DNA from: Larimichthys crocea
Taxonomy: Eukaryota; Chordata; Actinopteri; Sciaenidae
Direction: 5' to 3'
Assembly (NCBI RefSeq): GCF_000972845.2
Contig: NC_040019.1
Span: 8,105,774-8,169,773 of the forward strand
Length of the DNA: 64,000 nucleotides
Shown here: positions 24,791 to 37,500 of the stretch, in pieces
How the letters are laid out: every line of letters begins with the position of its first letter
How positions within the stretch are numbered: the first letter of the stretch is position 1
The notes under the pieces: generated by a model
What the model was told of the DNA's origin: nothing
Seen by the model: only the letters and a program-made list of their open reading frames with translations
The model's database searches: none
Program-made: the position numbers and the translations under genes

Positions 24791-24833
24791 GGGCCCTGCT
24801 GTGTGAGGGGCCATACCTCACACAGCAGGGCCC
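24791..24833. repeat. 18-bp perfect inverted repeat with 7-base loop
   Basis: The left arm gggccctgctgtgtgagg (24791-24808) and right arm cctcacacagcagggccc (24816-24833) are exact reverse complements around ggccata. It is GC-rich in an AT-rich setting and lies just downstream of dispersed repeat copy 1. It could be the remains of a palindromic element, a cruciform or a short RNA hairpin. It is too short for a canonical miRNA precursor unless flanking bases also pair, and they do not extend the stem directly. Confidence 0.9.
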
Positions 24834-27800
24834 AGTATCATGCTGGGGATCTGAAGGCCCTCTCCCAGGAAAATGTGTACATAGTATTATGCAGAGAATT
24901 TCCTGCATTCTGGTGACATTTTATGTTAAATAGCCACAAAACCTACCTAACAGAAAAACAACAAGAGTACAAGTCTTCCTAATCCATACGCCTATGGTGC
25001 TGCTGTCTACACTACTGTATTTTTGCCCTCTTGATGGCTTCATTTCACAGAATGTTGGACACACACAGCCGACTAAAGCATTTTTATATATGCACATACT
25101 GGTATTCAGGTACTGCCTGAAACCCTGACAGGAACCATCACATCACTGAGCAGATTGGTTATTAAGTTTCATAGCAGCCTAAACCTAAACATATTTATTT
25201 TATTTGGAATATAGCAGGAATATATCTTATCTGTTTCCTGGCCAAAATTAGATTAAAGCATGAGTTTCTACATCAAAAAGTTTAGTTTTGAATATTATAT
25301 CCATGTTCTATAGTAAGGTCTTTGAACAAAAGTATGAAAATGTTCACAGGATCATTTTAGAAAATAATACACAGAGTTAATTATTGTCTTTTGCTTTCAT
25401 CACAGACGCAGTTAAGTACTTAACATAAAACCGCAACAGAACATCACCTATTAAAACTAAACACAGTACACCTTGCTGGTGTGAGTCTTGATAATGATCA
25501 TTACATGTTTAATCTTCTGAAGCACCATCTTGCAGAGACGAGGGATGGTATTTTAATTTCGCATCTCAGCTTTCTGCACTGGGCCCTGAAACAAAGAGGC
25601 CACAGAGGGGAAAAAAAAAAAGCGACTGTTCTTCTGTGTTGAAGAAGCATGTGGAAAATATTGTGGGTTTTTTTTATTATTATTATCACGATCCCTGAAT
25701 ACTGTACACTTCATGTCAGAGCATGTTGAGACCATCAAAAGGTGACAGTAAACCGAACACTCTGTGGTGCAGATGCGGAGGTTTGGGATCGAGTGAGCAT
25801 ATTTTATGTATGTGAGTGTTTTTGTGTGTAATTGTGTTTAGGGAAATCCTACCCTGGTGCTGGTAATACAACTGAACAACAGCTCAAAGTCTGTATTTGT
25901 ACAGTATTTTTTTTCTTTCTTTCTCTGTTTATGTTCCGTTCTTTACATTGGTGATAAACTCCTTTTTATAAGCTTAATATTAATTTAAGCAATATTTAGA
26001 ATTATAACTATAAAGCGTTTGGCCTCCCTGGCAGCTGGAGTTCTCCTCTCGGGCTGTCAGTATGATTGACGATTGAGACGGTACATGAATTTTAAATCCT
26101 AGAGGAACATACAGGGCTGGCAACATAAACAGGTACAAAACTCCAGTAATAGGACTCAAAAGTAGGCAATTAAAAGCTCTAAATGTAAATCAGCTGCATC
26201 CGTCATACTCCCACTTTTCCCATCTAGTGGAGGCTGGTGAACTGAGGAGACCCCCCCCCATCTCCATCCGATTGTTTGTCCAGTCCTCCTGCTCAGTCAT
26301 CAGGGACTGGCTGGAGGCAGTGGGTGGGGGGTGTGGGTACTTTGCATTCAATTTTGGGTCATGTTTAAATCTCCCAAGCCTAAAACAAGAACACAGGAAT
26401 CCAGGATGGTGGCCAGCTAATGTAGACTGATAGACAGACTCAGACCCTGTTTGGATATCTGAGCACTGGAGTGAAGCCAAGCATGGCTGTGATCGCCCCT
26501 TTTCACACATCAGCAAACACCATTTCTCCTCCTGCATGAATACTGACTCCATGTTCAGCAGCTACTTTCAAATATACTAGTAATTTATGTTGTGTCCTAA
26601 GAGAGTATTCAAGAGCAAAATGAACAGCAAGGGACGAAATGACAACAAGGCATAAATAATCTTGAAAAATATTGTTTATTCTGTTTTTTATTTATTTTAC
26701 AATCTGTTGGATATCACTTTAAGATCTTACCCTCCGGTCAAAGTAGTTTATTGATGTCATTTTTTGAGAGACTCCAGATTGGGCAGAATTGATGAGAGGA
26801 CTATGATTTACCAGATGGCACATTGTGTGTTCTTCTTTTTTTGGCAGTCTGACCCTACTGAATATTGAGATGAGAGACCAGCTTGGATTTTCTGGGGGGA
26901 AAAAAAAAAAGTGTGAAATTTCTTGGAGTGGGTGTATTGCCTATCTGTCACCTTCTGTATTGGACTGGATGTGCAGTCACTGACGGCAGACATCCTATTG
27001 TCATTGCGGAGCTGTGATTTGGTATTGTCATCGAGAAATAACGGTAGAACGATTCGAAAAAACATTCAGATGCTCACTTGAAAGAGGCAATTTGATGGTT
27101 ACGCAAGAATATTTAAATGATTCAGTTTATATAGAGTACGTCTGTGCTTTGCTGAGCTGCAGGTCTAAAGAGGTCAAGCATGATTTGTTCAGTTTACACA
27201 CAAACATCAAACAAACAGTAAAAACTGTTATTACATATTGTGCTTAAAGAGATAATCTCCAGTTACTCTGTTGGAAACCAGAACACAGGTATCACCATGA
27301 CCATTCCTCATTAAAGGGCAAGTTTTTATGGCTAGGAGACCCCTTCAAGTTTTTCTTAAACTATCTGAAACATGGATTTAAGCTCATGTTTTATCTTTTC
27401 ATCATGAGCTCTGGACTCTTTCATTAACCTCTTACAAACAGTGTAGGAGACAACAGGCAGCTGGACTGCATTTGGGCACAGATTGGAACCAGCCATGTGT
27501 TTTGGCCGGGAGTTTGGTGTTGAAGAGAACTCGGATGTGGAGAAGGAAGTGTCCAAAAATAAAACACTTGCCAATTAACTTGACCACTGATTCCCAGTGT
27601 AGAGCAGTGGAGGATACATTATGCAGCAGCTAATCTAGTTGACGCTTAAGGACACACTGTTGTTCCAAACCGGAAAGCAAAACAGACTTGGTCAGGCTAA
27701 CACATGTACTCGACCAAACTGTCTTCTTGAGAACAGTGATTCAGTGTGTGTTGGCAGATAGAGATTTGACTGTTTATGAGATGTTCTCAGTGGGAAGTAA

Positions 27801-28489
27801 GGCAGTGGCTGGGCTGCCACCTTGAGGTTTATAGATGTACTTAAATCTATTTTCTTATATAAAATCAGTCACCATCATAAAATGGTGACAGAACTGGAAA
27901 AGAAACACAATGTTCATTAAAGAGAGATTCCCATTATATCCCACATAAATTTGATTTCTGCACTGCAGTAATAAAATAGAATACATCTGTTGCTCAACAT
28001 TTTGGAGCACGGTTTGATAGCAAACATTAGATTCAGGGGGATTAAAATGAGGATGACCTATAGTGGAACATTTAAATACCAAAGTCCTTGGAAGAGTCAG
28101 TGTATATTCCCAACTTTAATAACTCAGTGACTTTGCTTGTTATGGTTCTGGCCATAAGAAGACAGTGAAAGCGCACTGCATAATGCACTGTAGATGTACT
28201 GCACCCTCCTCTATACCAGACACAGTGAGGGCTGATGGGAGAGGTCTGGTTGTATGTCACAGTTAGAGACAGTAGGAAATGCATCTACGGTTCAGCCTCC
28301 AACCGAATAGGACACATGCTGGCAAATTTATAGAAGTATTAAACATTAAATGCTCTGATGCAATTGCGATTTCATGACAGGGAAATGGGATAGTTAATAA
28401 CTGTCTCAGTGAGCAGCTTTCTAGCTTGAGATGAGCCACAATTAGGTCAAACTGGCTGGTGCATTAGCAGAAGGACATGAGGCAGTTTC

Positions 28490-28640
28490 AGGACTTTTCT
28501 TCTTTGGGATGGGTGAAACGCGGCATTAATCACAGTAATGTTGCTGCAGTGGCGGTAGAGACAGCCCATGACGCCTTCTCTGCATAATATCCTAAGTGAA
28601 CACTGCGTTCTCTTGCTAATTTATGTACTGCCAACAGGGC
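28490..28640. other. Candidate conserved noncoding element
   Basis: Block with GGTGAAACGCGGCATTAATC, GCAGTGGCGGTAGAG, CATGACGCCTTC and GAACACTGCGTTC motifs, unusual CpG retention and no repeats or coding frame. Inference from texture only. Confidence 0.25.
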
Positions 28641-30038
28641 TGTACAGTAAAGCCTTCTGAAGATGCTTATTGCTCTATAGCTCACAGAAAGGATGAGAAT
28701 ACATTTGGCTCACTGCATTGAAACTTTGCTGTATTGTTTCTGCTGTAGTTTTATATCTGCAGACTCTGATGAAGTCTGCAGTGCAGCTGAAGGTTCTGGA
28801 AGTGTGAGATGTAAGGAGCCAGTACCTAAGTTGCTGTGGATCACCTGTCCACAAAAGATTTAAGGAGACATAAAATGAAACGTAAGACGTGAAAAAGCAC
28901 AAAAACTTCAGGCATCTAACTGTCTTTGTTACTGTTCTGCAGCAACTTTCCCTCCCATACTTTAATCACTGTGCCATTTCTGTTTATTTATTACTGCTTA
29001 TTTCCTCATTTATTTTAGTGCAATTTAGCAAACCACATAAAGCAGTGTGCTTTTTAAAGAGAAAAAATATCTGTCACAGCCATTCATTCTTATGGTCTCT
29101 ACATCCTTATAATTCAGATGTTATTACGGAGGGGGGAGCAGTAAGTAATTTAAAAATCATGGCATTTGTTTTTCCATGTTGACATGTTAAATGAATCAAA
29201 TCAACCCCCTGCCCCCCAAAAAAGTGCATATGCAAAACTAAATAATTTAGATGCTTTATGAACATGATAGTGATGTAAATTTGTCATTTCCAGTTCACAT
29301 CAACGGTACTTAATTATTCAAAATGTCGCTTTTTTTATTAGAAGTTGTGTTATACACTGATGCCGTTCATAAAATCAATAAAACAAAAGGAGAAAACTCC
29401 ATAAACAACTCGTGTAACTGAACTCATGAATAACTGATGAAGAAATTAAAACTAGTGACTGCTTTTATGTTGCTTCTTTCACAGTTATATGGTCAGAAAC
29501 GTCACAATAAAAATGGTTAGAAAAGTATTACAAACATGCTCTTTCATCTTCACAGTAAACATTGTGTGTCAACATACAGATGGCTTCAGCTACAGGCTTA
29601 TGGTACAGATGGGACAACATGAACACAAGGCGATGTAGATTAAAATACTAGATCCAATAAACCATTCTGTGAGTTACACAACATTGTACAGGGTGAGAAA
29701 AAGTTCCTTGACAAAGACACTTTCCTCTTCTGCACGTCTGCACGGAAGAAGATGATACAGTTTGTGCTATCCATTAGATCTGCTGAAGCAGCAGTGTACC
29801 TCTCAATGCTTCCCATCTCCCATGCTGACAGTCAGCCTGATATGGGAACCAGCAAGCAAGAAAGAATCAATTAGTGGCCCATGCGTTTGAATGGCAGCAG
29901 GGATGGAGTAGATTTAGAGAGGGATTGGAATATTCTCTGGAAAATGTCAGTGAAGCAAAAATAAAGGCGATCAGATGGAGTTTTATCTCGATTCCAATCA
30001 GTGTCAAGAAGAAGTGACAAAAAATCGGTAACATGTGC

Positions 30039-30062
30039 AGACACACACGCACACACACACAC
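30039..30062. repeat. (CA)n microsatellite
   Basis: CA repeat with one CG interruption. Confidence 0.95.
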
Positions 30063-31607
30063 ATACTATGACAGTGTAGCCTACGACAAGTGGCTGTACT
30101 CTGCATGAAAATCTAATTGTGTGGTGAGGATTTGGTGGAGGTGACACAGCAGCGATGTAACCCTACCACTGAGGATAGAGTTATGATAATAAGATTCATG
30201 TTTTTATGACAGTTTCTTATTTCAAGATACGAACTGTTCAACTGATGTCATATTTCTATATATGATATTGCAACAGAACAAGGACCTGTCTCATTACAAG
30301 GTTAACATTACAGAGAGACAGAAGAAGAAACAAAATGACAAGATCTGCATTATTAACAAACATAAAACAGAATGTGGGTAGAAAACACAAGAAATAAACA
30401 GTGACAAACAAAGATAATCAACTTATTTTGAAATAAGGATCTTCTAAAATAACATATCATTCTATCTTGTTAAAAAAAGAAAATTTTCTCATTCTACTAA
30501 ATTAAATTAAGATGTCATTAGAGAGATCTAACAAACGGTTACTTACAAAACACCATATAATGCAAATGTCTAATTTGTTTAAAAACGTTTACGTTCTTCC
30601 ACCGGAGACTCCAATCGTATCAATGAATATTCTACAATGATATTCAGTCCTGGCTGATCTGTGATTTGGAAAACCTCATCAGGTGTAACGTTGGCACTGA
30701 AGAATGGATGGAAATAATAATAACTGATGTCTTACACAAATTTAAGGACATGTCAACGCTGAAACCCTCAATCACCTCTGTGATTCTTGCTGCATTAGTG
30801 TTGCGAAATAATTCACTCCTCTAACTGTATATGAATTTGAAAAAGTGCAACTGTTTATTTCCAGTTAATGACAAAATGCCGAGCGGCTGTCACATGATGC
30901 ATTGTTATGCGCTGCCCACCAAGGTTCTGTAAAAGCATTTACTGCTCAGTAAATCTCTTTAATAGATGAAAAAGTAGGAAAAAATCAATACTAAAGCTAA
31001 ATACAAATTAGAGAGTGTTTCCAAACACACACATATGCACACACATTGTATGAATAGTCCATAATGTAGCTTAAGCTCTTTATTTACTGAATGCAAATGT
31101 AATTCATTAACAGATAAAAGCTTTAAAAGCCACAAGCCTGTTTGTGACTTTATGGAAAATAAGTCATTAGAACACATCCTCTGGGCACCACGCATATGTA
31201 GTTGCCCAACACTCTAAATTATGCCAAAGTTGCTATAACTAACTCTAGACTTGAAAGATGGGGTGTTAGTTACGAAGGGGATGTTGATGGAGGAAGAGAA
31301 AAAGAAAAGAGTGACCGAGCAAGAAGCAGCCAGGCGAGAGTAAATCTGGGACTGACTTTGTCATTGGCGAAAGCTTCATGAAATAAAAGAATGAAAGACA
31401 GACGCTGAGCTGGGCTTCTTACTGTTGGACTGGTAAGTAATATTAGCTGGCTGCTATGTCTTCTCCCTATTTCTCAGCCCTTTCAATATGATTTTCCCAT
31501 ATCTTAGCAGACTCAGATCAACTAGGCTTTTTAACTAGTCTCTAAATGCCACAGTAAGCTAAAACACATACACACAAAAATAAAAAATATAATATATGCA
31601 TGAATAT

Positions 31608-31689
31608 GACTACAGCAGGCTGATACTGGAACAAAATATTATAGGAAAGACTACAGCAGGCTGATACTGGAACAAAATATTATAGGAAA
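31608..31689. repeat. Perfect 41-bp tandem duplication
   Basis: Two exact head-to-tail copies (31608-31648 and 31649-31689) of a unit starting GACTACAGCAGGCTGATACT and ending ATTATAGGAAA. Perfect identity means the duplication is recent or is an assembly artefact. Confidence 0.95.
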
Positions 31690-32335
31690 TGCATAACTTA
31701 TATTTTCATTCAAATTTGTTCCGAATTTACAACAGTTCGTACATTTATAACAGTTTAATTCAGCTGATAAATACAGTGAACCTGTACATATTATTTAACC
31801 ATCTCATACACCAGTGTAAAGGGATAATCTTTGAATTAAAATGCACATCACGTTATCTGAGTTACACCTAAATCATCCATCTCGTTGTGCATGCTTCCTG
31901 TCATTTCATTAATGAAGAGAATATTGAGATTTCCCACTCTGCTAATGCACTGGCAGTAGCTTCTTCTTCTTCCCAGAGTAGGAGGAAGACAGACAGTAAT
32001 ATTTATAGGGTAGTGATATGACATGCAGATGACTGGAGTGAAACCGTGAGTGATGCTCACAAGATCCGCTAAAGGTCGACTTGTTGGTAGAAGAATTATG
32101 TACAGGAAGTGCCCTCGGTGGACAGTAAAGATCTGTCAGCATGGTTGACATACAAAATATTGGTGTTTATCGTGACTACAAGCTTTGGCAATAATATACA
32201 AAATACTATATATCACAACAATGATGAAAGCTTGTTAGTGAAATGAATCTCTCTCTGACTGAATCAAAATCAAAACTCAACATTATTATCTTTGTAAAGG
32301 CAGAAGCTGTTGTATTGTAATACATTAGATTATAC

Positions 32336-32368
32336 AAGCGTACCTAATGAAGTAGCCAGTGAGTGTAT
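32336..32368. mobile_element. Terminal-repeat fragment of a Tc1/mariner-like element
   Basis: GTACCTAATGAAGTAGCCAG followed by TGAGTGTATAT closely matches the TACCTAATAAAGTGGCCGG-TGAGTG terminal inverted repeat of the fish Tc1-like family whose transposase remnant is at 12310-12925. The partner terminal repeat and internal sequence are not visible nearby, so this is a solo end. Confidence 0.55.
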
Positions 32369-33779
32369 ATCCCCATTGCCTTTTTATGCAGATGAGTTAG
32401 GCCATTGCTGTCTGAATAGCTAATCTGTTTATTGCATTTATCAATTAAATCCCCCTCTTTGGGGAGCACAAGCAGATGGGAATACAGCTGTGTAAAGTCA
32501 GAAAATTATCTTTTTAATTACTGTTAAAATCTGCAGGGCAGTCACAGGTCTTGTGATGTACAGAGCACATAAGACCACCCAAAACTAAGTCTAATCATGT
32601 AACCAGCGTCTTTTTTTATTGTGCCTGAGCATTTGCACAATATATGGACCAGAGAGCCATATCAATTTATCTGTACCTTCTCTGAAAGAACTCATTTTCT
32701 CTTCGGGTTATGCATTTCTGCAAATGGTTGGTGTTATTTTTTTTCTGTTGTTTTGACTACAGTGTACGAGAAACACACCATGCTTGTCTGAGTCAAACCC
32801 AAGATAAGGTTGCTCCATTACAGGAGGGACAGCTCAAAGACTATTCAGACTGACCATTTAAGCACAAACATTTAAGCACATAGATAATCAGGAATAAACA
32901 ACCCCCAATTTCATTATAGGTGGAACTGCAGTGCATGGGCAAAAACTGCATGCAAACACAGCACTATTTAACAGTTTGAGACGAGTTTGGAGCCAAGGAG
33001 TAGCCATAAAGGCCTGTATATTTGGAGACAGGTTAAATATGGACACAAGCTATTATCATACCAGTAAGATACAAATCAATAGTGATTTTATGACAGTGTT
33101 TTATGACCGCTATTTCACAAAGTTTACTAATGAATTGCATAATTTCCTTTTCCATTAAGTTCGGTTCTAAGGAAGTGCTGAGGCACCAGTTGGGGAGTAT
33201 GTGTGGTCTACATGCTAATGATGAGGAAATGGCACAGCATCAGAAACACTACGCAGTCCTTTTCTGTACACACATTACACGATGGTTGGTCGTTTTACAG
33301 AGATGTTGTAGCTTTTTTTCTTCCCATCCAGACAACTATGAGTTCACATTCATTTCCATTGGTTTAGAAATTCATCAGCCTGTAGAAACATGAAACTTGG
33401 TTGAGCCAGGGAATCCATCACTGGGACTGCCGCTACACATTTACTCTGGTTAAAATTACATCACAATGTAGTTAAAAGGTAGGTTTATTTAAAAAGTATA
33501 TACTGCATTATGCAATAATGTAGCAATGGTGAGTGCTAGTATGTAGATAACTGTGGTAATTAGCTGACACAAGCAAGTTTAATGTCGCTAAAGATTTGAA
33601 CGTGTAGTGGTATATGGGTACCTGGAAGGAACATGTCAATAAAGCCACATAAACCTTTATGTTTATCTTTATCTTAAAGCCTGTGTAAAGTAAAAATAAA
33701 GATGTGTTATTAACCACCCAGCCAAATTTGAATGATTTAAAAAATTTTGAGTTTATGTAATTAGGTAAAAATGAGCAGT

Positions 33780-34150
33780 ATTCTCAGCTGCAGGACTGTG
33801 GGGGCGTGTCCGCTGAATGTTAAAGCGACTGAAACGTGTCAGATGAGTTCAGAAAATGACATGACTAACTCTGAAACACTCTGAGTGAGATGAATTAATG
33901 TCTATCGCTCTGCTCGGGGTGCAGGGGTATGCTCAGGGTGGCCTCAGTGTGTCATCGAGCCACCCTTTAAGGACCGCCCACAAAATCCTGGACTGAAAAC
34001 TGGTGAAGACTGTTTCAACCTCCAACTCCACATTTCAGTAATATATCATTCAAAGTCTTTTCACATGTTTTCAGCAACTATTTTCCAACATATTTAATGT
34101 ATTTTGAAAGTCTCAGAAATGCCTTTACACAGACTTTAAAATAACATATT
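33780..34150. mobile_element. Probable interspersed repeat
   Basis: Contains GGGGGCGTGTCCGCTGAATG, CACCCTTTAAGGACCGCCCA, AATCCTGGACTGAAAAC and a TTTTCACATGTTTTCAGC, CAACTATTTTCC tail. This combination resembles a nonautonomous repeat I have seen many times in percomorph sequence. There is no second copy in this window to prove it. Confidence 0.35.
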
Positions 34151-34419
34151 TGTTCACAAGTTGCTGCTCACCCAGTGCAAATGAGGCATGTTTGCACATC
34201 TGCGGACACCGTGACGTTTTTGGAATTTTATTCAAGTTAGATTATTTTTCGGTAATCGGTTGTGGCAGTTGAGTGTGAACTCTTTAAAGGGCTAACACTG
34301 TCATCCGTTTAGTTGGAATGATTCATTAGCCTCACTCATCGTTTCTCCCTGATACTACACATGTTCCCATTCCTTCACAGAGTGCTGGGTCTCCTCCTTT
34401 GGAAAGTTCTTTTGGGACC

Positions 34420-34660
34420 AGTCACACTGTCCCTGCTCTACCAGACTAGGGTGAAATCCACTAATCGGCTTTTGTGGCCAAATGTGATAAAGCTGCAGCC
34501 AGGATCAGGCCAATTTACAGTGTGCCAGTTCTGTCTGTCCCGTGTGAGCTGCATATCCACAGAGCAGCAGCTCAGCATCCTCCTCTTAAAAAAGCTTTCA
34601 TTACTATCAGGCCTGGATTGGCAGAATCTTGAGGAATAACCCCATTGTGAAGAAAAGGCC
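34420..34660. other. Candidate conserved noncoding element
   Basis: Non-repetitive block including CCACTAATCGGCTTTTGTGG, CCAAATGTGATAAAGCTGCA and TACAGTGTGCCAGTTCTG. It is open for 90 codons on the plus strand but without protein-like composition. Inference from texture only. Confidence 0.25.
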
Positions 34661-36073
34661 TCACTCATTTCTACAGCTGGTGGCTCAGTGGAAGTGATGA
34701 GCTAAGATGGTGCTCTTCATACGCTGTCTCAGTGTGGGGTCCTTCCAGCGGCTCCACACAGAAGTAGAGCCAAATGTGAATGTTACAACACATCTGTGCA
34801 GATGTTGGCTGGTCATTATACTGACAGCTGAGGACATGATATGCTGTATATCTAATAAAGATTATTAAAAAACTGTTGAAACATGTTTTCCTTTTGATAA
34901 TAAAACTAAAAGCACTATGAAGCAATAAACTTAAGCAACATTATAATTTACTATTGTGGGAATAAAAATCTCAAGAATGAGGATACATTTACTCACACTG
35001 AGCTCTCTCTCATGAGTGTGTGAGGAAATAATCATGCACTATCTTTGATTTTACATGGTTGACATTAACTTGAAATGAAAAAGACCTTTGTCTATCTGAA
35101 AAAAATCATATTTTCTGCTATTTTACAGCTGAGTGACATTTTCTTCACAGCCTATAGGTTGCTAAGGATTTCGTACCATTAAATGAATTTGTATTTCATT
35201 TACCCTGTAACAAAATTTTAAAAAAGATCCATGCAGGATGACAATACATGACAGCCAATTGGAAAAACTATTTTGGAAAAGCTCAAGTTTTAAGTTTTAA
35301 GTTTCAAACAGCAACAGGCAGGCCTAGCACAACCACACAACATTAATTCATAACCCCTTTGCACTGAAAGACCTTCAACCTCAGCTATGTAAAAGCACTA
35401 TTAATGAAGCATTGAGAAGAAAATCATTTTAATCATCAGCATTCAGAGACCTGAAGGTCTTTCAACTCACTCAGAATTTGCTACCAAAGACTTCCAGTGT
35501 ACGATTAACCATGGTGTGGCATATAAAGATGAATAACGTGGTATCCCTCTGAGTCTCAGCATTCTCTAAAAACACTTCATTATCATGTCCAACACCTAAC
35601 CTGATGAGGCAAGTTTCTTATCAAAGGCAATTATGTACCTAGGATGTTTCAGTTACCTAGGGCAACATGTTATATAACTCTGTGAGAGAATATGTCAGAG
35701 CAGGGATGTACCTGGTATTTTAATCAAGAAAGAACTCCTGGTAACAAAAAAGCCTCCAGCAACTGCATATTACAAAATACTCAGAGGGAAATTTAGACCC
35801 AGGACAACAAATTAGTTTATAACACCTTCGGGAACAGCAGCAGAAGGTGTAGATCAACAAGGAAGAGAAGCTCTTTATTTGGCTCTTAGACTGATTAATA
35901 GTCACAGAATGCTTAAAATCTAGACGGGTTTAGGAGTGCAGTTAATCACAGGTTTTACTGTGGGTCTTAAATCAAGGGGGGCAATTCTGGACTCTGGACT
36001 AATTTTTAGAATATTGCTATCATTATTTTTGAACAGTTTCTATTTTTCCCCAAAGCCCTTTTATAGAGAGTAG

Positions 36074-36595
36074 TTATCTACTTACAGTCGCTGGAGAGCA
36101 CATGAAGCGTCTCCTGAAGGCCTGAAGGTGCCTGAAGGTGCCTGCTGACTTAGATAAGGAGATGCTTAAAGAAATATCCTCAAAGACAATGAAAATGAGG
36201 ACATTCTGTGCATGTTCTGAAATAATTGTAGGTCTTACAGGAGTAATTATTATCTGCATAAAGGTCACATGGATTATCATTAGAGAGAGGGGAACAAAGA
36301 GGAAAAAAAAACAGAGAGGAAAGGAGCGAAAATAGAAGGTATGGCTGTATGGTATGTGAACAGCAGGGCAGCACTCTGGCTCTGACATCATTTTCAGATG
36401 GTGTGCCAGCTCTGCTGCCATGCACAGATTTTCTGCCTTGCCCCGGAGCACGAACATCACATGTGTAGATGTAAAGACCCTGTGCCCTGTGGGTAAATAT
36501 ACTGTAAGACCAGACTGCAAGTTAATATCCACCACACATCGAGTAATATCCGCTCTGGTCTCATGGGAAAATAAGACAGACTGTTGACTCTTCAC
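36074..36595 (-). other. 173-codon open frame, coding status doubtful
   Basis: This is the longest frame not created by a microsatellite. Its first 85 codons have mixed, protein-like composition; the later part becomes Phe/Ile/Ser-rich, like translated intergenic AT-rich DNA. No signal peptide, domain motif or convincing splice sites frame it, and I recognise no family. It could be chance, a lineage-specific ORF or a conserved noncoding block (36340-36600) that happens to be open. Confidence 0.15.
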
Positions 36596-37179
36596 TTTTG
36601 ATTTGGCTGTGGATTTGCACTGTTTTCCCTCTCTTTACTGTATGTGTTCAAGTGTTGTACATTGTTAAAATTAGATTTGAATTAGATCTTGATAGTTAAT
36701 CACTGGTGGGTTAAAAATAATAACTAAACTGATAAAAAAATGTATATATAATATGAAAAGATCTAACTTTCACAGTTATGTGTAATGTGCTGAATAAAAA
36801 AAAGATGGATGGAGGTTTTCTGTTTTGTTTTTTTCAGTGGTGGCAGTTATGAAGTAATGCTGCTTGGTCAGTGATTCTGCCTTCTGTCTTTTATACACGC
36901 TGGCAAATTTAACTACCCAAAATAACCACAAATTTAACAGGCTTGGGACTTTGCAGTCAGCTGACTGTAATAACAATCAAATTAAAAAAATAAAAATCAT
37001 GGTGACCATAATAACTATCTGAAACATTTCTGCCTCTTTGCTCTCCTCTCCTGGTTAGCTCTCTATTCCCATTCCTGTTCTCCTCCAAATAACCACCACT
37101 TTACCTGTGCAGTCCTTCGACCTCTCTCTCTCCCTCTTCACTAACCTTAATGATCCGTCTGTCTCCTTCAGTCTCATCG

Positions 37180-37500
37180 CTCCATGCCCTCCCATTCACA
37201 AAGACATTGTGGGTCCAGGCTCAGGGGCGTCCTTTTTGTCATTGGCAGCGGTGACCTCCACGTTCCCCCCCCCTGGCATAGGGTCAATTATTCACTGCGC
37301 GGGAAAACTACACCTGTGTCCCTCGTGAATCTCCCCGACAACCAGCCGCCAGAAAAAAATGAGCCTATTACCATGGTGGTGCCAGGTGATGGATTTCATG
37401 TTCGCTAGTGGAGTGCAGGTAAAAACCTGGGGAAGCCACTGAAGGTGACCTTCACAGCGAAGGCATCTTTACCGGCCGTGCGTGCAAACATACAGACTCC
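37180..37500. other. CpG-retaining block, candidate regulatory element or degenerate exon
   Basis: About 300 bases with many CpGs (GGGGCGTCC, GGCAGCGGTG, CACTGCGCGGG, CCCGACAACCAGCCGCC, TTACCGGCCGTGCGTGC) set in AT-rich DNA. Two plus-strand frames are open across it. One of them, ending at a TAG just before GTGCAG|GTAAAAACC, has protein-like composition. A 7-bp inverted repeat TGAAGGT-g-ACCTTCA lies at about 37439-37453. No family is recognised. Confidence 0.3.

Larger units (their letters stand above)
24840..31600. other. Intergenic
   Basis: No exon supported. It contains T- and A-runs at 25608-25622 and 26898-26910, a conserved-looking block at 28490-28640, a CA tract at 30039-30062 and otherwise plain AT-rich sequence. 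The 120-codon minus frame at 26190-26552 lies in a locally GC-richer stretch without splice support. Confidence 0.5.
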
